From: Bacteroidales bacterium
Lineage (GTDB): Bacteria > Bacteroidota > Bacteroidia > Bacteroidales > UBA932
Length of the DNA stretch: 64,000 nt
NCBI GenBank assembly: GCA_017631435.1
Contig: JAGBTG010000056.1
Span: 169,220 to 233,219 of the forward strand
Reading direction: 5' to 3'
Shown here: piece after piece, positions 7,716 to 16,321 of the stretch
How the letters are laid out: each line of letters opens with the position of its first letter
Numbering within the stretch: position 1 is the stretch's first letter
Program-made: the position numbers and the translations under genes
Notes under the pieces: model-generated
The model's database searches: none
Told to the model about the DNA's origin: nothing
The model's input: the letters and a program-made list of their open reading frames with translations, nothing else

Positions 7716-8990
7716 ATGAAGATAGCAGTAGGATTATCGGGAGGAGTTGATTCAAGTGTTGCGGCACTTTTGCTCAAACAGGCAGGTCATGATGTGGTTG
7801 CGTTGTTCATGCAGAACTGGCATGATACCACCGGTACGCTCCATGGAGATTGTGAATGGGAGGAGGACAGGTTTGTGGCTGAGATGGTTGCCAAAAAGAT
7901 TGGTATCCCGTTCCATTTTGTGGATTTGAGCGACATCTACCGCCAGAAGGTTGTTGACTATATGTTCAGCGAGTATGAAAAGGGACGTACCCCTAATCCT
8001 GATGTGCTCTGCAACAGGGAGATAAAGTTTGATGCTTTCCTCAAATGCGCCCTTGAACTTGGTGTAGACTATGTTGCTACAGGCCACTATTGCAAGAAGG
8101 ATGAGTTTGTAAATGAGAATGGTGAGAAGATTTACCGTATCCTTGCCGGTGACGACAAGAACAAGGACCAGAGCTATTTCCTTTGCCAGCTTTCACAGGA
8201 GCAGCTTTCAAAGGCCCTTTTCCCGATAGGTGACATTGACAAGCCCGAGGTAAGACGACTTGCCAAGGAGGCAGGACTCCCAAGTGCGGAGAAAAAGGAT
8301 TCCCAGGGAATCTGCTTTGTGGGAAAAGTTGACCTTCCTGTGTTCCTGCAGCAGAAACTCAAGGCCAAGGAGGGAAATGTTGTGGAGATCTTTGCAACAG
8401 AGCAGGAGAGGGAGCCGTTTACCCAGCAGGCCCTAAAAGCAGGTGAGTGCGTTGCAGATCTTGAAGGAAATGTAATTCTCACCCCTAATGAGTTGGGCGA
8501 GAAATATATAGATTATACTCCCGACGAGTTGCAGAAACTTGCTGCCCCAGCAGCCTATACCCCAGCAGACGGCAAGGTGATTGGAAAACATACCGGTGCC
8601 CAATTCTATACCATAGGACAGCGTCGTGGATTGAATATTGGCGGACATAAGGAATCAATCTTCATTATTTCAATTGATATTGAGAACAATATCATTTATG
8701 TTGGAGAGGGACATTCGCATCCTGGATTGTACCGTAAAGGGTTGAAGATCAATAATGAGGAGATCCATTGGATAAGGGAAGACCTTGAACTTGCGGTGGG
8801 GGAGCGTCGCCGTTATATGGTGCGTATCAGATACCGCCAGCCTCTTCAGCAAGCAACCTTGTACAGGGAGGAAGACGGACTGTACATTGTGTTTGACAAA
8901 CCGCAGAGAGGCATCTCGGCAGGTCAGTTTGCCGCGTGGTACACCCATGGCGAGGAGGAGATGATTGGAAGCGGTGTTATAAGCCGCTAG
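7716..8990 (+). CDS. mnmA: tRNA-specific 2-thiouridylase MnmA
   Basis: Transfers sulfur to C2 of U34 in tRNA-Lys, -Glu and -Gln. The PP-loop GLSGGVDSSVAALLL is at the N-terminus. The two catalytic cysteines are in NPDVLCNREIKFD and SQGICFVG, and the ATP and tRNA motifs TGHYC and QSYFL are present. The YTIGQRRGLNIGGHKES motif opens the central domain. At 424 residues it is longer than the usual 350-370. The excess is an insertion of roughly 50 residues between the second catalytic Cys region and YTIGQRRG. The insertion is Lys/Glu/Ala-rich and contains ILTPNELGEKY. The start at 7716 lies two bases after the mltG stop. The stop overlaps the convergent downstream gene by four bases. Confidence 0.95.
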   Translation: MKIAVGLSGGVDSSVAALLLKQAGHDVVALFMQNWHDTTGTLHGDCEWEEDRFVAEMVAKKIGIPFHFVDLSDIYRQKVVDYMFSEYEKGRTPNPDVLCNREIKFDAFLKCALELGVDYVATGHYCKKDEFVNENGEKIYRILAGDDKNKDQSYFLCQLSQEQLSKALFPIGDIDKPEVRRLAKEAGLPSAEKKDSQGICFVGKVDLPVFLQQKLKAKEGNVVEIFATEQEREPFTQQALKAGECVADLEGNVILTPNELGEKYIDYTPDELQKLAAPAAYTPADGKVIGKHTGAQFYTIGQRRGLNIGGHKESIFIISIDIENNIIYVGEGHSHPGLYRKGLKINNEEIHWIREDLELAVGERRRYMVRIRYRQPLQQATLYREEDGLYIVFDKPQRGISAGQFAAWYTHGEEEMIGSGVISR

Positions 8991-9778
8991 AAATCAAGTT
9001 TAAGCCCGTCGTAGGCAGGCTGTACATTGCTTGGCAATATTGATTCCAGATGTGCATGAGTGCCAATCTGGTGCGAAAGATGAGTAAGGTAGTTGCGTGG
9101 AGCGGCTACCTTTTTTATTATATCAAGAGCCTCCGGCAAAGAGAAGTGGGAAATGTGTTTCTCCTTTCGTACGGTATTGATGATGAAAAGGTCAAGTCCT
9201 CTCAGCTTTTTAAATTCCTCTTCTGGTATCCTGCTTCCGTCGGTGATATATGCCATGTTGCCAAACCTGAATCCCAGGATTGGAAGCATGTAGTGGTATA
9301 CCCTTATTGGGGTGATTGTGAGAGATATGGTATTTCCGTCGGGAAGAATCTTGGAAATAGAGAAAGGATTTTCATCAATTGTGTGCAGTTTGTACTCCGG
9401 CACTCCGGGATATTTGTATTCTGCAAAGGCATATGAGTACTCCATTTTGAGGGAGTCCTGTACATTTGTCTCTGCGTAGATGGGAAATGCACTCTTTCGG
9501 AAGTAGTTGAATGCACGGATGTCATCCATGCCTCCGGTGTGGTCTTTATGTTGGTGGGTGAGGATAACTGCATCTATATCAGTTATTTTCTCGCGCAGCA
9601 TCTGCTGGCGGAAATCCGGTCCGCAATCTATGAGTATGCGGAAACCGTCAACCTCTACAAGTGCAGAGGTGCGGAGTCTGTTGTCCTTTGGATTCTCCGA
9701 TGTGCAGACAGGGCAGCTGCATCCAATCATTGGAACGCCCTGAGATGTTCCTGTACCTAAAAATGTGATTTTTCCCAT
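8987..9778 (-). CDS. Metallo-beta-lactamase-fold hydrolase, PhnP-like
   Basis: A 263-residue metal-dependent phosphodiesterase-type hydrolase. It starts with MGKITFLGTGTSQGVPMIGC, and then has the Cys-rich segment CSCPVCTSENPKDNR seen in PhnP-like proteins and the motif LIDCGPDFRQQML. The metal site is THQHKDHTGGMDDIR, with later ligand His in VYHYMLPILGF and LSHQIGTHAHLE. The cellular substrate is unknown; family members cleave cyclic phosphodiesters. It shares a divergent promoter region with rsmI. Its TAACTTTG box ends four bases before the ATG, so the mRNA is probably leaderless. Confidence 0.85.
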   Translation of the reverse strand: MGKITFLGTGTSQGVPMIGCSCPVCTSENPKDNRLRTSALVEVDGFRILIDCGPDFRQQMLREKITDIDAVILTHQHKDHTGGMDDIRAFNYFRKSAFPIYAETNVQDSLKMEYSYAFAEYKYPGVPEYKLHTIDENPFSISKILPDGNTISLTITPIRVYHYMLPILGFRFGNMAYITDGSRIPEEEFKKLRGLDLFIINTVRKEKHISHFSLPEALDIIKKVAAPRNYLTHLSHQIGTHAHLESILPSNVQPAYDGLKLDF

Positions 9779-9782
9779 ACTG

Positions 9783-9810
9783 CAAAGTTAGATATTTTTC
9801 CCTACCTTTG
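9783..9810. promoter_or_regulatory. Divergent promoters, hydrolase gene and rsmI
   Basis: The minus-strand -7 box TAACTTTG (9790-9783) stops four bases from the hydrolase ATG at 9778. The plus-strand box TACCTTTG (9803-9810) stops six bases from the rsmI ATG at 9817. Transcription normally starts about five to seven bases after this box, so both mRNAs would begin at or next to the start codon. Confidence 0.6.
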
Positions 9811-9816
9811 CCTTCT

Positions 9817-10524
9817 ATGAGCAAAGGAAAATTATATCTTATTCCGTCTCCTCTTGGAGACAATGACCCTAAGGAGGTAATTCCTTCTTATGTGTTGGAT
9901 CTGTTGCACAATATCAACCATTATGTGGTTGAAGAGTTCAGGACTGTGAGGAGATATCTCTCAAGAGCAGGCCTGAAAGGGGGCATTGAGCAGCTTCAGA
10001 TGTATGAACTGAATGAGCACACCCCAATTGCCCAAATTGAGAGTTATGTTAAAATTCTTCTCGATGGCAATGATGTGGGACTCATCTCCGAGGCAGGACT
10101 CCCTGCCGTTGCAGACCCGGGTGCACAGCTTGTTGACCTTGCTCACAGACACGGCATTGAGGTTTGTCCTCTTGTAGGACCTTCCTCACTGATGATGGCA
10201 CTTATGGGCAGCGGCCTCAACGGCCAGTGCTTTGCCTTTACAGGCTATCTCCCAGTAAAGCCCGACGAAAGGAAAGCCAAAATCAAACTGATTGAGAAAG
10301 TCTCACAGCAGCTTAAACAGTCTCAAATAATTATTGAGACACCATACCGCAATGGCCAGCTGTTTGCAGACATGCTCTCAACCTGCGCCCCAAAAACCAG
10401 AATCTGCGTAGCGGCAGACATAACCCTCCCAACCCAGACAATCATAACAAAATCGGTTGCCGACTGGAAGAAAGCCCCGTTGGAGATTGGCAAAAGGCCA
10501 TGTGTATTTGTACTATTGGGTTAA
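9817..10524 (+). CDS. rsmI: SAM-dependent 16S rRNA methyltransferase, RsmI family
   Basis: A tetrapyrrole-methylase-fold enzyme. The family methylates the 2'-O-ribose of C1402 in 16S rRNA. The 235-residue protein starts MSKGKLYLIPSPLG and has the substrate/SAM-site features VVEEFRTVRRYLSRAG, GLISEAGLPAVADPGAQLV and VCPLVGPSSLMMALMGSGLNGQ. A TPYRNGQLFADML segment lies in the C-terminal half. Residues 56-90 differ from the E. coli form and it is shorter than E. coli RsmI (about 286), as is usual for the Bacteroidota paralogue, so substrate identity with RsmI is inferred. The ATG at 9817 is preferred over an in-frame TTG at 9808 that lies inside the -7 promoter box. Confidence 0.82.
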   Translation: MSKGKLYLIPSPLGDNDPKEVIPSYVLDLLHNINHYVVEEFRTVRRYLSRAGLKGGIEQLQMYELNEHTPIAQIESYVKILLDGNDVGLISEAGLPAVADPGAQLVDLAHRHGIEVCPLVGPSSLMMALMGSGLNGQCFAFTGYLPVKPDERKAKIKLIEKVSQQLKQSQIIIETPYRNGQLFADMLSTCAPKTRICVAADITLPTQTIITKSVADWKKAPLEIGKRPCVFVLLG

Positions 10525-10554
10525 TATTGAGGAATAATTTGAAAATGTATAAAA

Positions 10555-10674
10555 ATTGAGAAGTATTAAAAATGGAGGACCTCATTCGACGGTTGCGAGT
10601 TATTTCGTAGTGAAACGGAGAAATGACGAAGCAGAGGAGACTGTGTCGTCCTTCATTTTTAAATAATTCTCAAT
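10555..10674. repeat. Long REP-like stem-loop between rsmI and folB
   Basis: An outer 8-bp helix pairs ATTGAGAA (10555-10562) with TTCTCAAT (10667-10674). A second helix pairs 10566-10580 with 10648-10662 over 15 bp with one G-T pair. An inner arm pairs TTGC (10593-10596) with GCAG (10631-10634) and GTTATTTC (10599-10606) with GAAATGAC (10620-10627). The ATTTCG...GAGAAATGAC core resembles REP-like palindromes scattered in many Bacteroidota genomes. It may be a mobile palindromic element or a structured 5' leader of folB. No second copy was seen in this window. Confidence 0.7.
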
Positions 10675-10688
10675 ATATTTAAACTATT

Positions 10689-11039
10689 ATGGATAGAGTT
10701 GAGTTGATAGACATGCATTTCTATGCATATCACGGATGTTTTGAGGAAGAACAGATCATCGGGAATAAATTTCTTGTAAATTTTTGGGCAGAGGCAGACT
10801 TAAGCAAACCTGCTACTACCGACAACATAGAAGATGCCCTAAATTATCAGTTGGTATACAACGTGATAAAAGAACAGATGGAGATAAAATCACACCTGTT
10901 GGAGCATGTTGCAAGGAGAATCCTTGATGCCGTAAAGGCTCAGTTCCCATACATTGAGCGTGCCCAGGTACAGATCTCAAAACTCAATCCCCCATTGGGA
11001 GGCCAGGTATACGCCTCAAGGGTAACCATGAATCTATAA
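10689..11039 (+). CDS. folB: Dihydroneopterin aldolase
   Basis: Converts 7,8-dihydroneopterin to 6-hydroxymethyl-dihydropterin and glycolaldehyde in folate synthesis. The 116-residue protein has MDRVELIDMHFYAYHGCFEEEQIIGNKF at its N-terminus, holding the YHG..EEE signature with the pterin-binding Glu. The SHLLEHVARRI motif sits mid-protein, and the catalytic Lys lies in the C-terminal SKLNPPLGG region. Length matches the family (about 120). It lies 15 bases after the stem-loop at 10555-10674 and 23 bases before mtaB. Confidence 0.92.
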   Translation: MDRVELIDMHFYAYHGCFEEEQIIGNKFLVNFWAEADLSKPATTDNIEDALNYQLVYNVIKEQMEIKSHLLEHVARRILDAVKAQFPYIERAQVQISKLNPPLGGQVYASRVTMNL

Positions 11040-11062
11040 ATTGAATTGGCAAACAAGAGAAT

Positions 11063-12322
11063 ATGACAAACAAGACAGTAGCATTTGTAACATTAGGGTG
11101 TAAACTTAACTTTTCAGAAACTTCCACTATTGCCCAGCAGTTTCTCGACAACGGTTACGTGAAGGTTGCGCAGAACAAGCCTGCAGATATTTATGTGATA
11201 AATACCTGCAGTGTAACTGAACATGCCGACAAAAAATGCCGTCAGGCCATAAGGAAGCTCCACAAGCAGAACCCTGATGCAATTATTGCAGTTACAGGTT
11301 GCTATGCCCAGCTGAAACCAGCAGAGATTATGGCAATTGAGGGTGTTGATCTTGTAGTAGGTGCAGACCGTAAAGGTGATGTGTTCCAGTTGGTAAGTGA
11401 ACTCCCAGCAAAACAGGGCAGTGCCCGTTCATACTCTTGTGCCATAAACGAAGTTGAAACAATTTTCCCAGCATTTTCAAGTGGTGAGAGAACCCGCTCT
11501 TTCCTTAAAGTACAGGACGGTTGCAACTACCATTGCTCATACTGTACCATTCCACTGGCCCGAGGCAAGAGCCGTAACCTTCCAATCTCAGTATTGGTAG
11601 AAGAGGCCAAAGCCATTGCAGCTAAAGGAATTAAGGAGATAGTCCTTACAGGTGTAAATACCGGAGATTACGGACGTACAACAGGAGAAGACTTTCTGGA
11701 TCTTCTTAAAGCTTTGAACGAGGTTGAAGGAATTGAGAGATACCGTATCTCTTCAATTGAACCAAACCTTTTGCGCGAGGATATTATAGAGTGGATTGCC
11801 AGTGGTAACAAATTCCAGAACCATTTCCACATTCCTCTTCAGTGCGGCTCAGATGCTGTACTTAAAGTAATGCGCCGCCGCTATACCACAGCAATGTTTG
11901 CTGAAAAGATTGAGATGGTCCGCCGCATTATGGGAGATGTTTTCTTTGGAATTGATGTAATTGTAGGCTTCCCGGGTGAGACCGACGAGGAGTTTGAAAA
12001 ATGCTACAACTTCCTGAAAAACACCATCAAACCAGCATTCATCCATGTGTTCCCTTACTCCCGACGGGCCAATACTCCTGCGGCTGAAATGCCTGACCAG
12101 GTACACGAGGCAACCAAGACCGCAAGGGTAGAGGCGTTGACAAAACTCTCGGACCTGTTGCACGAAGAGTATGTTGCAAGACATAAAAATACCACCCAAT
12201 GGGTGTTATTTGAGTCAACCCAAAAAGGTGGTATGATGTATGGTTATACCGGCAACTACATCCGTGTGGAGAGGCCGTATGACAAATCAAAGATTGGCAA
12301 TATCTGCGAGGAAACGATTTAA
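11063..12322 (+). CDS. mtaB: tRNA (t6A37) methylthiotransferase MtaB
   Basis: A radical-SAM methylthiotransferase that turns t6A into ms2t6A at position 37 of tRNA. The 419-residue protein has the N-terminal MTTase domain with three cluster Cys (TLGCKLN, NTCSVT, TGCYAQ). The radical-SAM core carries the CxxxCxxC motif in QDGCNYHCSYCTIPLARGKSRN, followed by EIVLTGVNTGDYG and HIPLQCGSDAVLKVMRRRY. A C-terminal TRAM-like region is short. tsaD, which makes the t6A substrate, lies 4 kb away on the other strand. Confidence 0.93.
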   Translation: MTNKTVAFVTLGCKLNFSETSTIAQQFLDNGYVKVAQNKPADIYVINTCSVTEHADKKCRQAIRKLHKQNPDAIIAVTGCYAQLKPAEIMAIEGVDLVVGADRKGDVFQLVSELPAKQGSARSYSCAINEVETIFPAFSSGERTRSFLKVQDGCNYHCSYCTIPLARGKSRNLPISVLVEEAKAIAAKGIKEIVLTGVNTGDYGRTTGEDFLDLLKALNEVEGIERYRISSIEPNLLREDIIEWIASGNKFQNHFHIPLQCGSDAVLKVMRRRYTTAMFAEKIEMVRRIMGDVFFGIDVIVGFPGETDEEFEKCYNFLKNTIKPAFIHVFPYSRRANTPAAEMPDQVHEATKTARVEALTKLSDLLHEEYVARHKNTTQWVLFESTQKGGMMYGYTGNYIRVERPYDKSKIGNICEETI

Positions 12323-12323
12323 T

Positions 12324-13310
12324 TTACTCCAAATTCATTTCCACTTCATAAGTGCTTACCTCGTGTTTGCCTTCCCTGATTGAGTGCAATTCACCAACGC
12401 AGTATCCTGGCCAACCTGTTTCTGTGTGTACTTTTACAAAAGTAAGCAGATATAACTGGTAGTCACCGAACATTTCTGCAGTGATTTCATTTGCCTTGTC
12501 GGGGAACATTTTCTTTGCTGCTTCAACCAATCCTGCCTTAAGCTGGTCTGAGTTGTAAAGTTTGGCCATATTTATCCCAACCCAAGAGGATTCTGGATCA
12601 CATTGTGAGATTGCAAACATGTTTTCTACCTTAAGCAATGTGTTTGCAAGTACCGGGTTTGATTCCTCAGTTTCAGATCTGTACCTTTTCCCTATATCAA
12701 GTTTGGTCCCGTGGAAACTGAATAGTGTAAGTATCTCTTCATAAGCCTTGTATACTGTATTTTCATTGCTGTATGCCTGCAGGATTGAATTGAGTACCTG
12801 ATTCACCATTTCTGAAAATTGCTGTTTCTGCTCATCAGTTAGACCGGCAGTCATCCCGTCAATCTCCTTTTTGCAGTCTTCCACAACAATCTTAAGCCCT
12901 TCTGTAATCTGTTGCCTTATCTGCTCCATATTGTCAATCCCGGTAATTGTGCCGTATTGGTCGGTATTGAATACAACAGGAACAGTCACATCTTCAAGGT
13001 GTTTGTAGATGATTTTTGTTATTGGATTGTCGGGATCCATACCAAGAACTGCCATCTCCTGGATACATTTCAGTTTATATCCTGTTCCGGTACTGTCGGT
13101 AACTTCTATTGTGTATTTTGTAAAGTTGTCGTACAACTTTGTTGTATCTCCGTTTTCCACCACATATTTGGAGTAGTTTACATCGTATGTGTATTTATCT
13201 CCCTTTTCCCAATATGCAACTACCTGTACAGTTGAATCCTGTAGGTTGATTTGCGCCATGGCCTGTGATGCAAACAGGGCCATTATCAGTAATGCGAAAA
13301 TTTTTTTCAT
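12324..13310 (-). CDS. Secreted protein of unknown function
   Basis: I do not recognise a family. The 328-residue product starts with a clear signal peptide (MKKIFALLIMALFASQAMAQ) and contains no Cys-anchored lipobox, so it is probably periplasmic. It is rich in Asp, Glu, Thr and Tyr. The part from 21-110 (AYWEKGDKYTYDVNYSKYVVENGD) looks like alternating beta strands, while 120-240 is mainly helical and the last 60 residues return to beta. There are no catalytic motifs. Its stop lies one base past the mtaB stop, so the two genes converge with no room for a separate terminator. Confidence 0.75.
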   Translation of the reverse strand: MKKIFALLIMALFASQAMAQINLQDSTVQVVAYWEKGDKYTYDVNYSKYVVENGDTTKLYDNFTKYTIEVTDSTGTGYKLKCIQEMAVLGMDPDNPITKIIYKHLEDVTVPVVFNTDQYGTITGIDNMEQIRQQITEGLKIVVEDCKKEIDGMTAGLTDEQKQQFSEMVNQVLNSILQAYSNENTVYKAYEEILTLFSFHGTKLDIGKRYRSETEESNPVLANTLLKVENMFAISQCDPESSWVGINMAKLYNSDQLKAGLVEAAKKMFPDKANEITAEMFGDYQLYLLTFVKVHTETGWPGYCVGELHSIREGKHEVSTYEVEMNLE

Positions 13311-13373
13311 TAGATTTATGTTTATTGTTTATGTAAATTTAGGAAGAATAATTGTATTTCTGATACTTTTATT

Positions 13374-13381
13374 TAACTTTG
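13374..13381 (+). promoter_or_regulatory. -7 box for the toxin-antitoxin operon
   Basis: TAACTTTG at 13374-13381 lies 40 bases before the ATG at 13422. The stretch between contains GTTATAACGATAGTTG, which has partial dyad symmetry and could be the operator of the HTH antitoxin; this is inference. Confidence 0.5.
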
Positions 13382-13421
13382 CAATAATAGTAACGTTATA
13401 ACGATAGTTGAAAGAGATGTT

Positions 13422-14093
13422 ATGATTCTTTATCATGGGTCAGATAAAATAATCAAGTCGCCTGCGTTTGGTGTAGGAAATCCAAAAAATGATTATGGAT
13501 TGGGTTTCTATTGCACCGAACATTTGGATTTGGCTAAAGAATGGGCTTGTTCTGAAGGTAGAGATGGATTTGCCAATATGTACACATTAAATTTGGAAGA
13601 CTTGAAAGTTCTTGATCTTCAAAGTGATGATTATCATATTCTTAATTGGCTTGCAATTCTTTTGCAGAACAGAACTTTTGTTCTGAAAAACGGTTTACCG
13701 GCAGAAGCGCACAACTATATTCTTGAAAATTTCCTACCCAGTTATCGGGATTATGATGTTATCAGAGGTTATAGGGCTGATGATTCTTATTTTGCTTTTA
13801 CACAGGATTTTATCAATAATACAATTTCTTTAAGGCAACTGCGCAAGGCTATGTATTTGGGCAAATTGGGTGAGCAGATTGTAATTAAAAGCAAGAGAGC
13901 ATTTTCTTACCTCAAATTTGAGAAGCCAATTGTAGCGGCAAATGAGGTTTACTATCCTAATAAAGTTGCCAGGGACAGGAGTGCAAGAAATGCATTCAGG
14001 ATTGAAAAAACTTTAACTCCTGTAATTGATGATGTCTATATTATTGATATAATCAGAAACGGTTGGAAGAATGATGATACACGCTTACGATGA
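13422..14093 (+). CDS. DUF3990 protein, likely ADP-ribosyltransferase-fold toxin
   Basis: A 223-residue cytosolic protein. It begins MILYHGSDKII, and the His5 in YHGS, the Tyr30 in YGLGFYCTEH and the Glu151 in LGEQIVIKSKRA occupy the places of the H-Y-E triad of diphtheria-toxin-type ADP-ribosyltransferases. DUF3990 proteins have this order of motifs and are often encoded next to small antitoxins. The next gene overlaps the last 23 bases and encodes a helix-turn-helix protein, the typical toxin-antitoxin arrangement. The region is more AT-rich and less codon-biased than neighbouring housekeeping genes, which fits horizontal transfer. The toxin activity itself is inferred. Confidence 0.75.
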   Translation: MILYHGSDKIIKSPAFGVGNPKNDYGLGFYCTEHLDLAKEWACSEGRDGFANMYTLNLEDLKVLDLQSDDYHILNWLAILLQNRTFVLKNGLPAEAHNYILENFLPSYRDYDVIRGYRADDSYFAFTQDFINNTISLRQLRKAMYLGKLGEQIVIKSKRAFSYLKFEKPIVAANEVYYPNKVARDRSARNAFRIEKTLTPVIDDVYIIDIIRNGWKNDDTRLR

Positions 14094-14715
14094 AATATAT
14101 CTTGAGGATGCAATGAATAATTTTGCTGTAATGCTGGATTATGGTTCTCAAGCCTATGAAGGTGATATTGAAGAGTTTTACGAATCATTTCTTGCTTCTG
14201 ATGTTGCATGTCAGTTTGAAAAGGGCAATCCGCAATATATTGCAGGTCTGTCGGGAATAGAATTGGCAGAAACTGTTTTTGTGTATCAGAAGGTCAATTC
14301 TCATGAAGTGGACTATCTTCCCGACAATTATTCAGATGTTTATTGGGCTGGTTGGGCATTGGCGTATTTCCAATGGGTGAGTAATTTTTCTTTCTCTTTT
14401 ATCCAAAAATCCGGACTGACTCTTAAACGGGTTTTGCAAATGTACAGTACATTTCATGAAGCTGATATATCAAAGTTTGTTGAAGCAGCTTATGAAATAA
14501 TTGGGAAAGCACGTTCAGCTGCTCACAATATTTTAAAGAGTTTACGTAAAAATGCCGGGTTTACACAGCAGGAACTGGCAACACGTTCCGGTGTTTCTTT
14601 GCGTATGATTAGAGCGTATGAACAAGGAGCCCAAGACCTTGGAAAGGCTGAGGCCAGAACTTTACTTAATTTGGCTACAGTTTTGGGTTGTTCTCCCGAG
14701 ACTCTGCTTTACTGA
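14071..14715 (+). CDS. Antitoxin-like protein with C-terminal XRE helix-turn-helix
   Basis: A 214-residue protein whose last 60 residues form an XRE-type DNA-binding domain (LRKNAGFTQQELATRSGVSLRMIRAYEQGAQ). The first 150 residues are helical and acidic (DEIYLEDAMNNFAVMLDYGS), the likely toxin-neutralising part. In related loci the neutralising domain and the DNA-binding domain are often separate genes, so this may be a fusion. It overlaps the DUF3990 gene by 23 bases, indicating translational coupling; the ATGs at 14071 and 14074 are both possible. Its stop overlaps the convergent flavoprotein gene by a few bases. Confidence 0.7.
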   Translation: MMIHAYDEIYLEDAMNNFAVMLDYGSQAYEGDIEEFYESFLASDVACQFEKGNPQYIAGLSGIELAETVFVYQKVNSHEVDYLPDNYSDVYWAGWALAYFQWVSNFSFSFIQKSGLTLKRVLQMYSTFHEADISKFVEAAYEIIGKARSAAHNILKSLRKNAGFTQQELATRSGVSLRMIRAYEQGAQDLGKAEARTLLNLATVLGCSPETLLY

Positions 14716-16286
14716 TTATTTTCAGAAAATATCTTCACTGCACAATTGATTCCGTCCATGGCGGATGAGACTATTCCTCCTGCGTAGCCTGCACCTTCTC
14801 CGCAAGGGTAGATGCCAGGAAGGGATACGTGCTGCAGGGTTTCCTTGTCTCTTGGAATCCTTACCGGTGATGATGTGCGGGACTCAACAGCCAGCAAAAG
14901 GGCCTTGTTGGTGTAGTAGCCGCGCATCTTCTTGTTGAACTCGGGGAATGCCTTCTGCAGGCGGGTTGCTACAAACGGAGGCAGCAGCTCATGGAGTGGG
15001 GCAGGGTAGGCTCCCGGCTTGTATGATGTCTCAGGAAGGTCTTTTGAAACTATGCCGCGGCAGAAGTCTTCCATTCTTTGGGCTGGAGCCATTATGCTGT
15101 TGCTGTTTGCAAACAGTTTGCGCTCAACATCCTGCTGGAATCTCAATACCTGAAGCGGCCCGTGTTCTGCATATTCCGGAACATCCTCTGGATTTACCTG
15201 TACTACTACACCTGCGTTGGCCCATTTTGAGTTGCGGGCAGAATTGCTCATTCCGTTCAATACCATTTCACCTTCTGATGTTGCAGCCGGTACAAGGATT
15301 CCTCCAGGACACATGCAGAATGAAAATACTCCCCTGCCATCTACTTGTGCTACAAGAGAATACTCTGCTGTAGGCAAGTATGGCTGGTATTTTCCGTGGT
15401 ACTGGATGTTGTTTATCAACGATTGCGGATGCTCCACTCGCACTCCAAGTGCAAAACCTTTTGGCTCAATTGTCCACCCTTTGGCGTTGAACAATTCATA
15501 GATGTCCCTTGCCGAGTGGCCTGTTGCAAGTATGATATTTTTAGCGGAGTATATTTTTCTTCCCGACGAATCACCATCGGGAAGATTTACCTCTTCCACA
15601 ACGGCATCCCATTTATCACCGCTGCGCACAAAGTCAACTACGTGTGAATTGAAATGCACCTCACCTCCGTGTTCAATTACACAGTTGCGCATGTTTTCTA
15701 TTACACGGGGAAGTTTGTCGCTCCCTATGTGGGCATGGGATTCTATCAATATTGAAGGGTCTGCTCCAAAGTGTACAAAAAGGTGTAGTATTTCCCTTAT
15801 GTCACCTTTTTTGGTTGAGCGGGTGTAGAGTTTTCCGTCTGAGAAGGTACCTGCGCCTCCCTCTCCAAAGCAGTAGTTGGAATTGGGGTTCACTTTCTGC
15901 TCGCGGGAGAGTTTTGCCATGTCAAATTTGCGCTGGTGCACATCTTTTCCGCGCTCAAGAACAATTGGCTTCAGGCCAAGCTGTACAAGTTTCAATGCTG
16001 CAAAAAGGCCTGCAGGGCCGCATCCTACAATAATTACAGGCTCAGCGTCATGAACATCTTTAAATTCTGCAAGTTTGTATGGCTCAATTGGTTCCATTCC
16101 TCTTAGCGCCACATTTACCCTATATCTGAATTTGATGTCTCCGCCGCGGGCATCCAAAGAGCGTTTCCTTACCTCGTGAGAGATTACTGCGCCCGGACGG
16201 GCCCTCAATGCCTTTTCACATGCGGCAATTATATCCTTGTCTGTAGGATTGAACTTTGCAGGAAATACAACTTCTACCTCTTTCAT
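14709..16286 (-). CDS. NAD(P)/FAD-dependent oxidoreductase
   Basis: A 525-residue cytosolic flavoprotein of the uncharacterised FAD-dependent dehydrogenase family common in anaerobes. The N-terminal 70 residues form a small alpha/beta domain. A Rossmann FAD motif follows (VIIVGCGPAGLFAALKLVQLG and VLERGKDVHQR). GEGGAGTFSDGKLYTR and the second nucleotide motif NIILATGHSARDIYELF lie further on, and the C-terminus contains the FAD-closing segment PGIYPCGEGAGYAGGIVSSAMDG. The substrate is unknown. It is followed on the minus strand by the end of the toxin-antitoxin pair and preceded 36 bases upstream by tsaD. Confidence 0.85.
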   Translation of the reverse strand: MKEVEVVFPAKFNPTDKDIIAACEKALRARPGAVISHEVRKRSLDARGGDIKFRYRVNVALRGMEPIEPYKLAEFKDVHDAEPVIIVGCGPAGLFAALKLVQLGLKPIVLERGKDVHQRKFDMAKLSREQKVNPNSNYCFGEGGAGTFSDGKLYTRSTKKGDIREILHLFVHFGADPSILIESHAHIGSDKLPRVIENMRNCVIEHGGEVHFNSHVVDFVRSGDKWDAVVEEVNLPDGDSSGRKIYSAKNIILATGHSARDIYELFNAKGWTIEPKGFALGVRVEHPQSLINNIQYHGKYQPYLPTAEYSLVAQVDGRGVFSFCMCPGGILVPAATSEGEMVLNGMSNSARNSKWANAGVVVQVNPEDVPEYAEHGPLQVLRFQQDVERKLFANSNSIMAPAQRMEDFCRGIVSKDLPETSYKPGAYPAPLHELLPPFVATRLQKAFPEFNKKMRGYYTNKALLLAVESRTSSPVRIPRDKETLQHVSLPGIYPCGEGAGYAGGIVSSAMDGINCAVKIFSENNQ

Positions 16287-16321
16287 AAACTGCTGGTTAA
16301 AAGGGTGTATTGTGCCACCCG

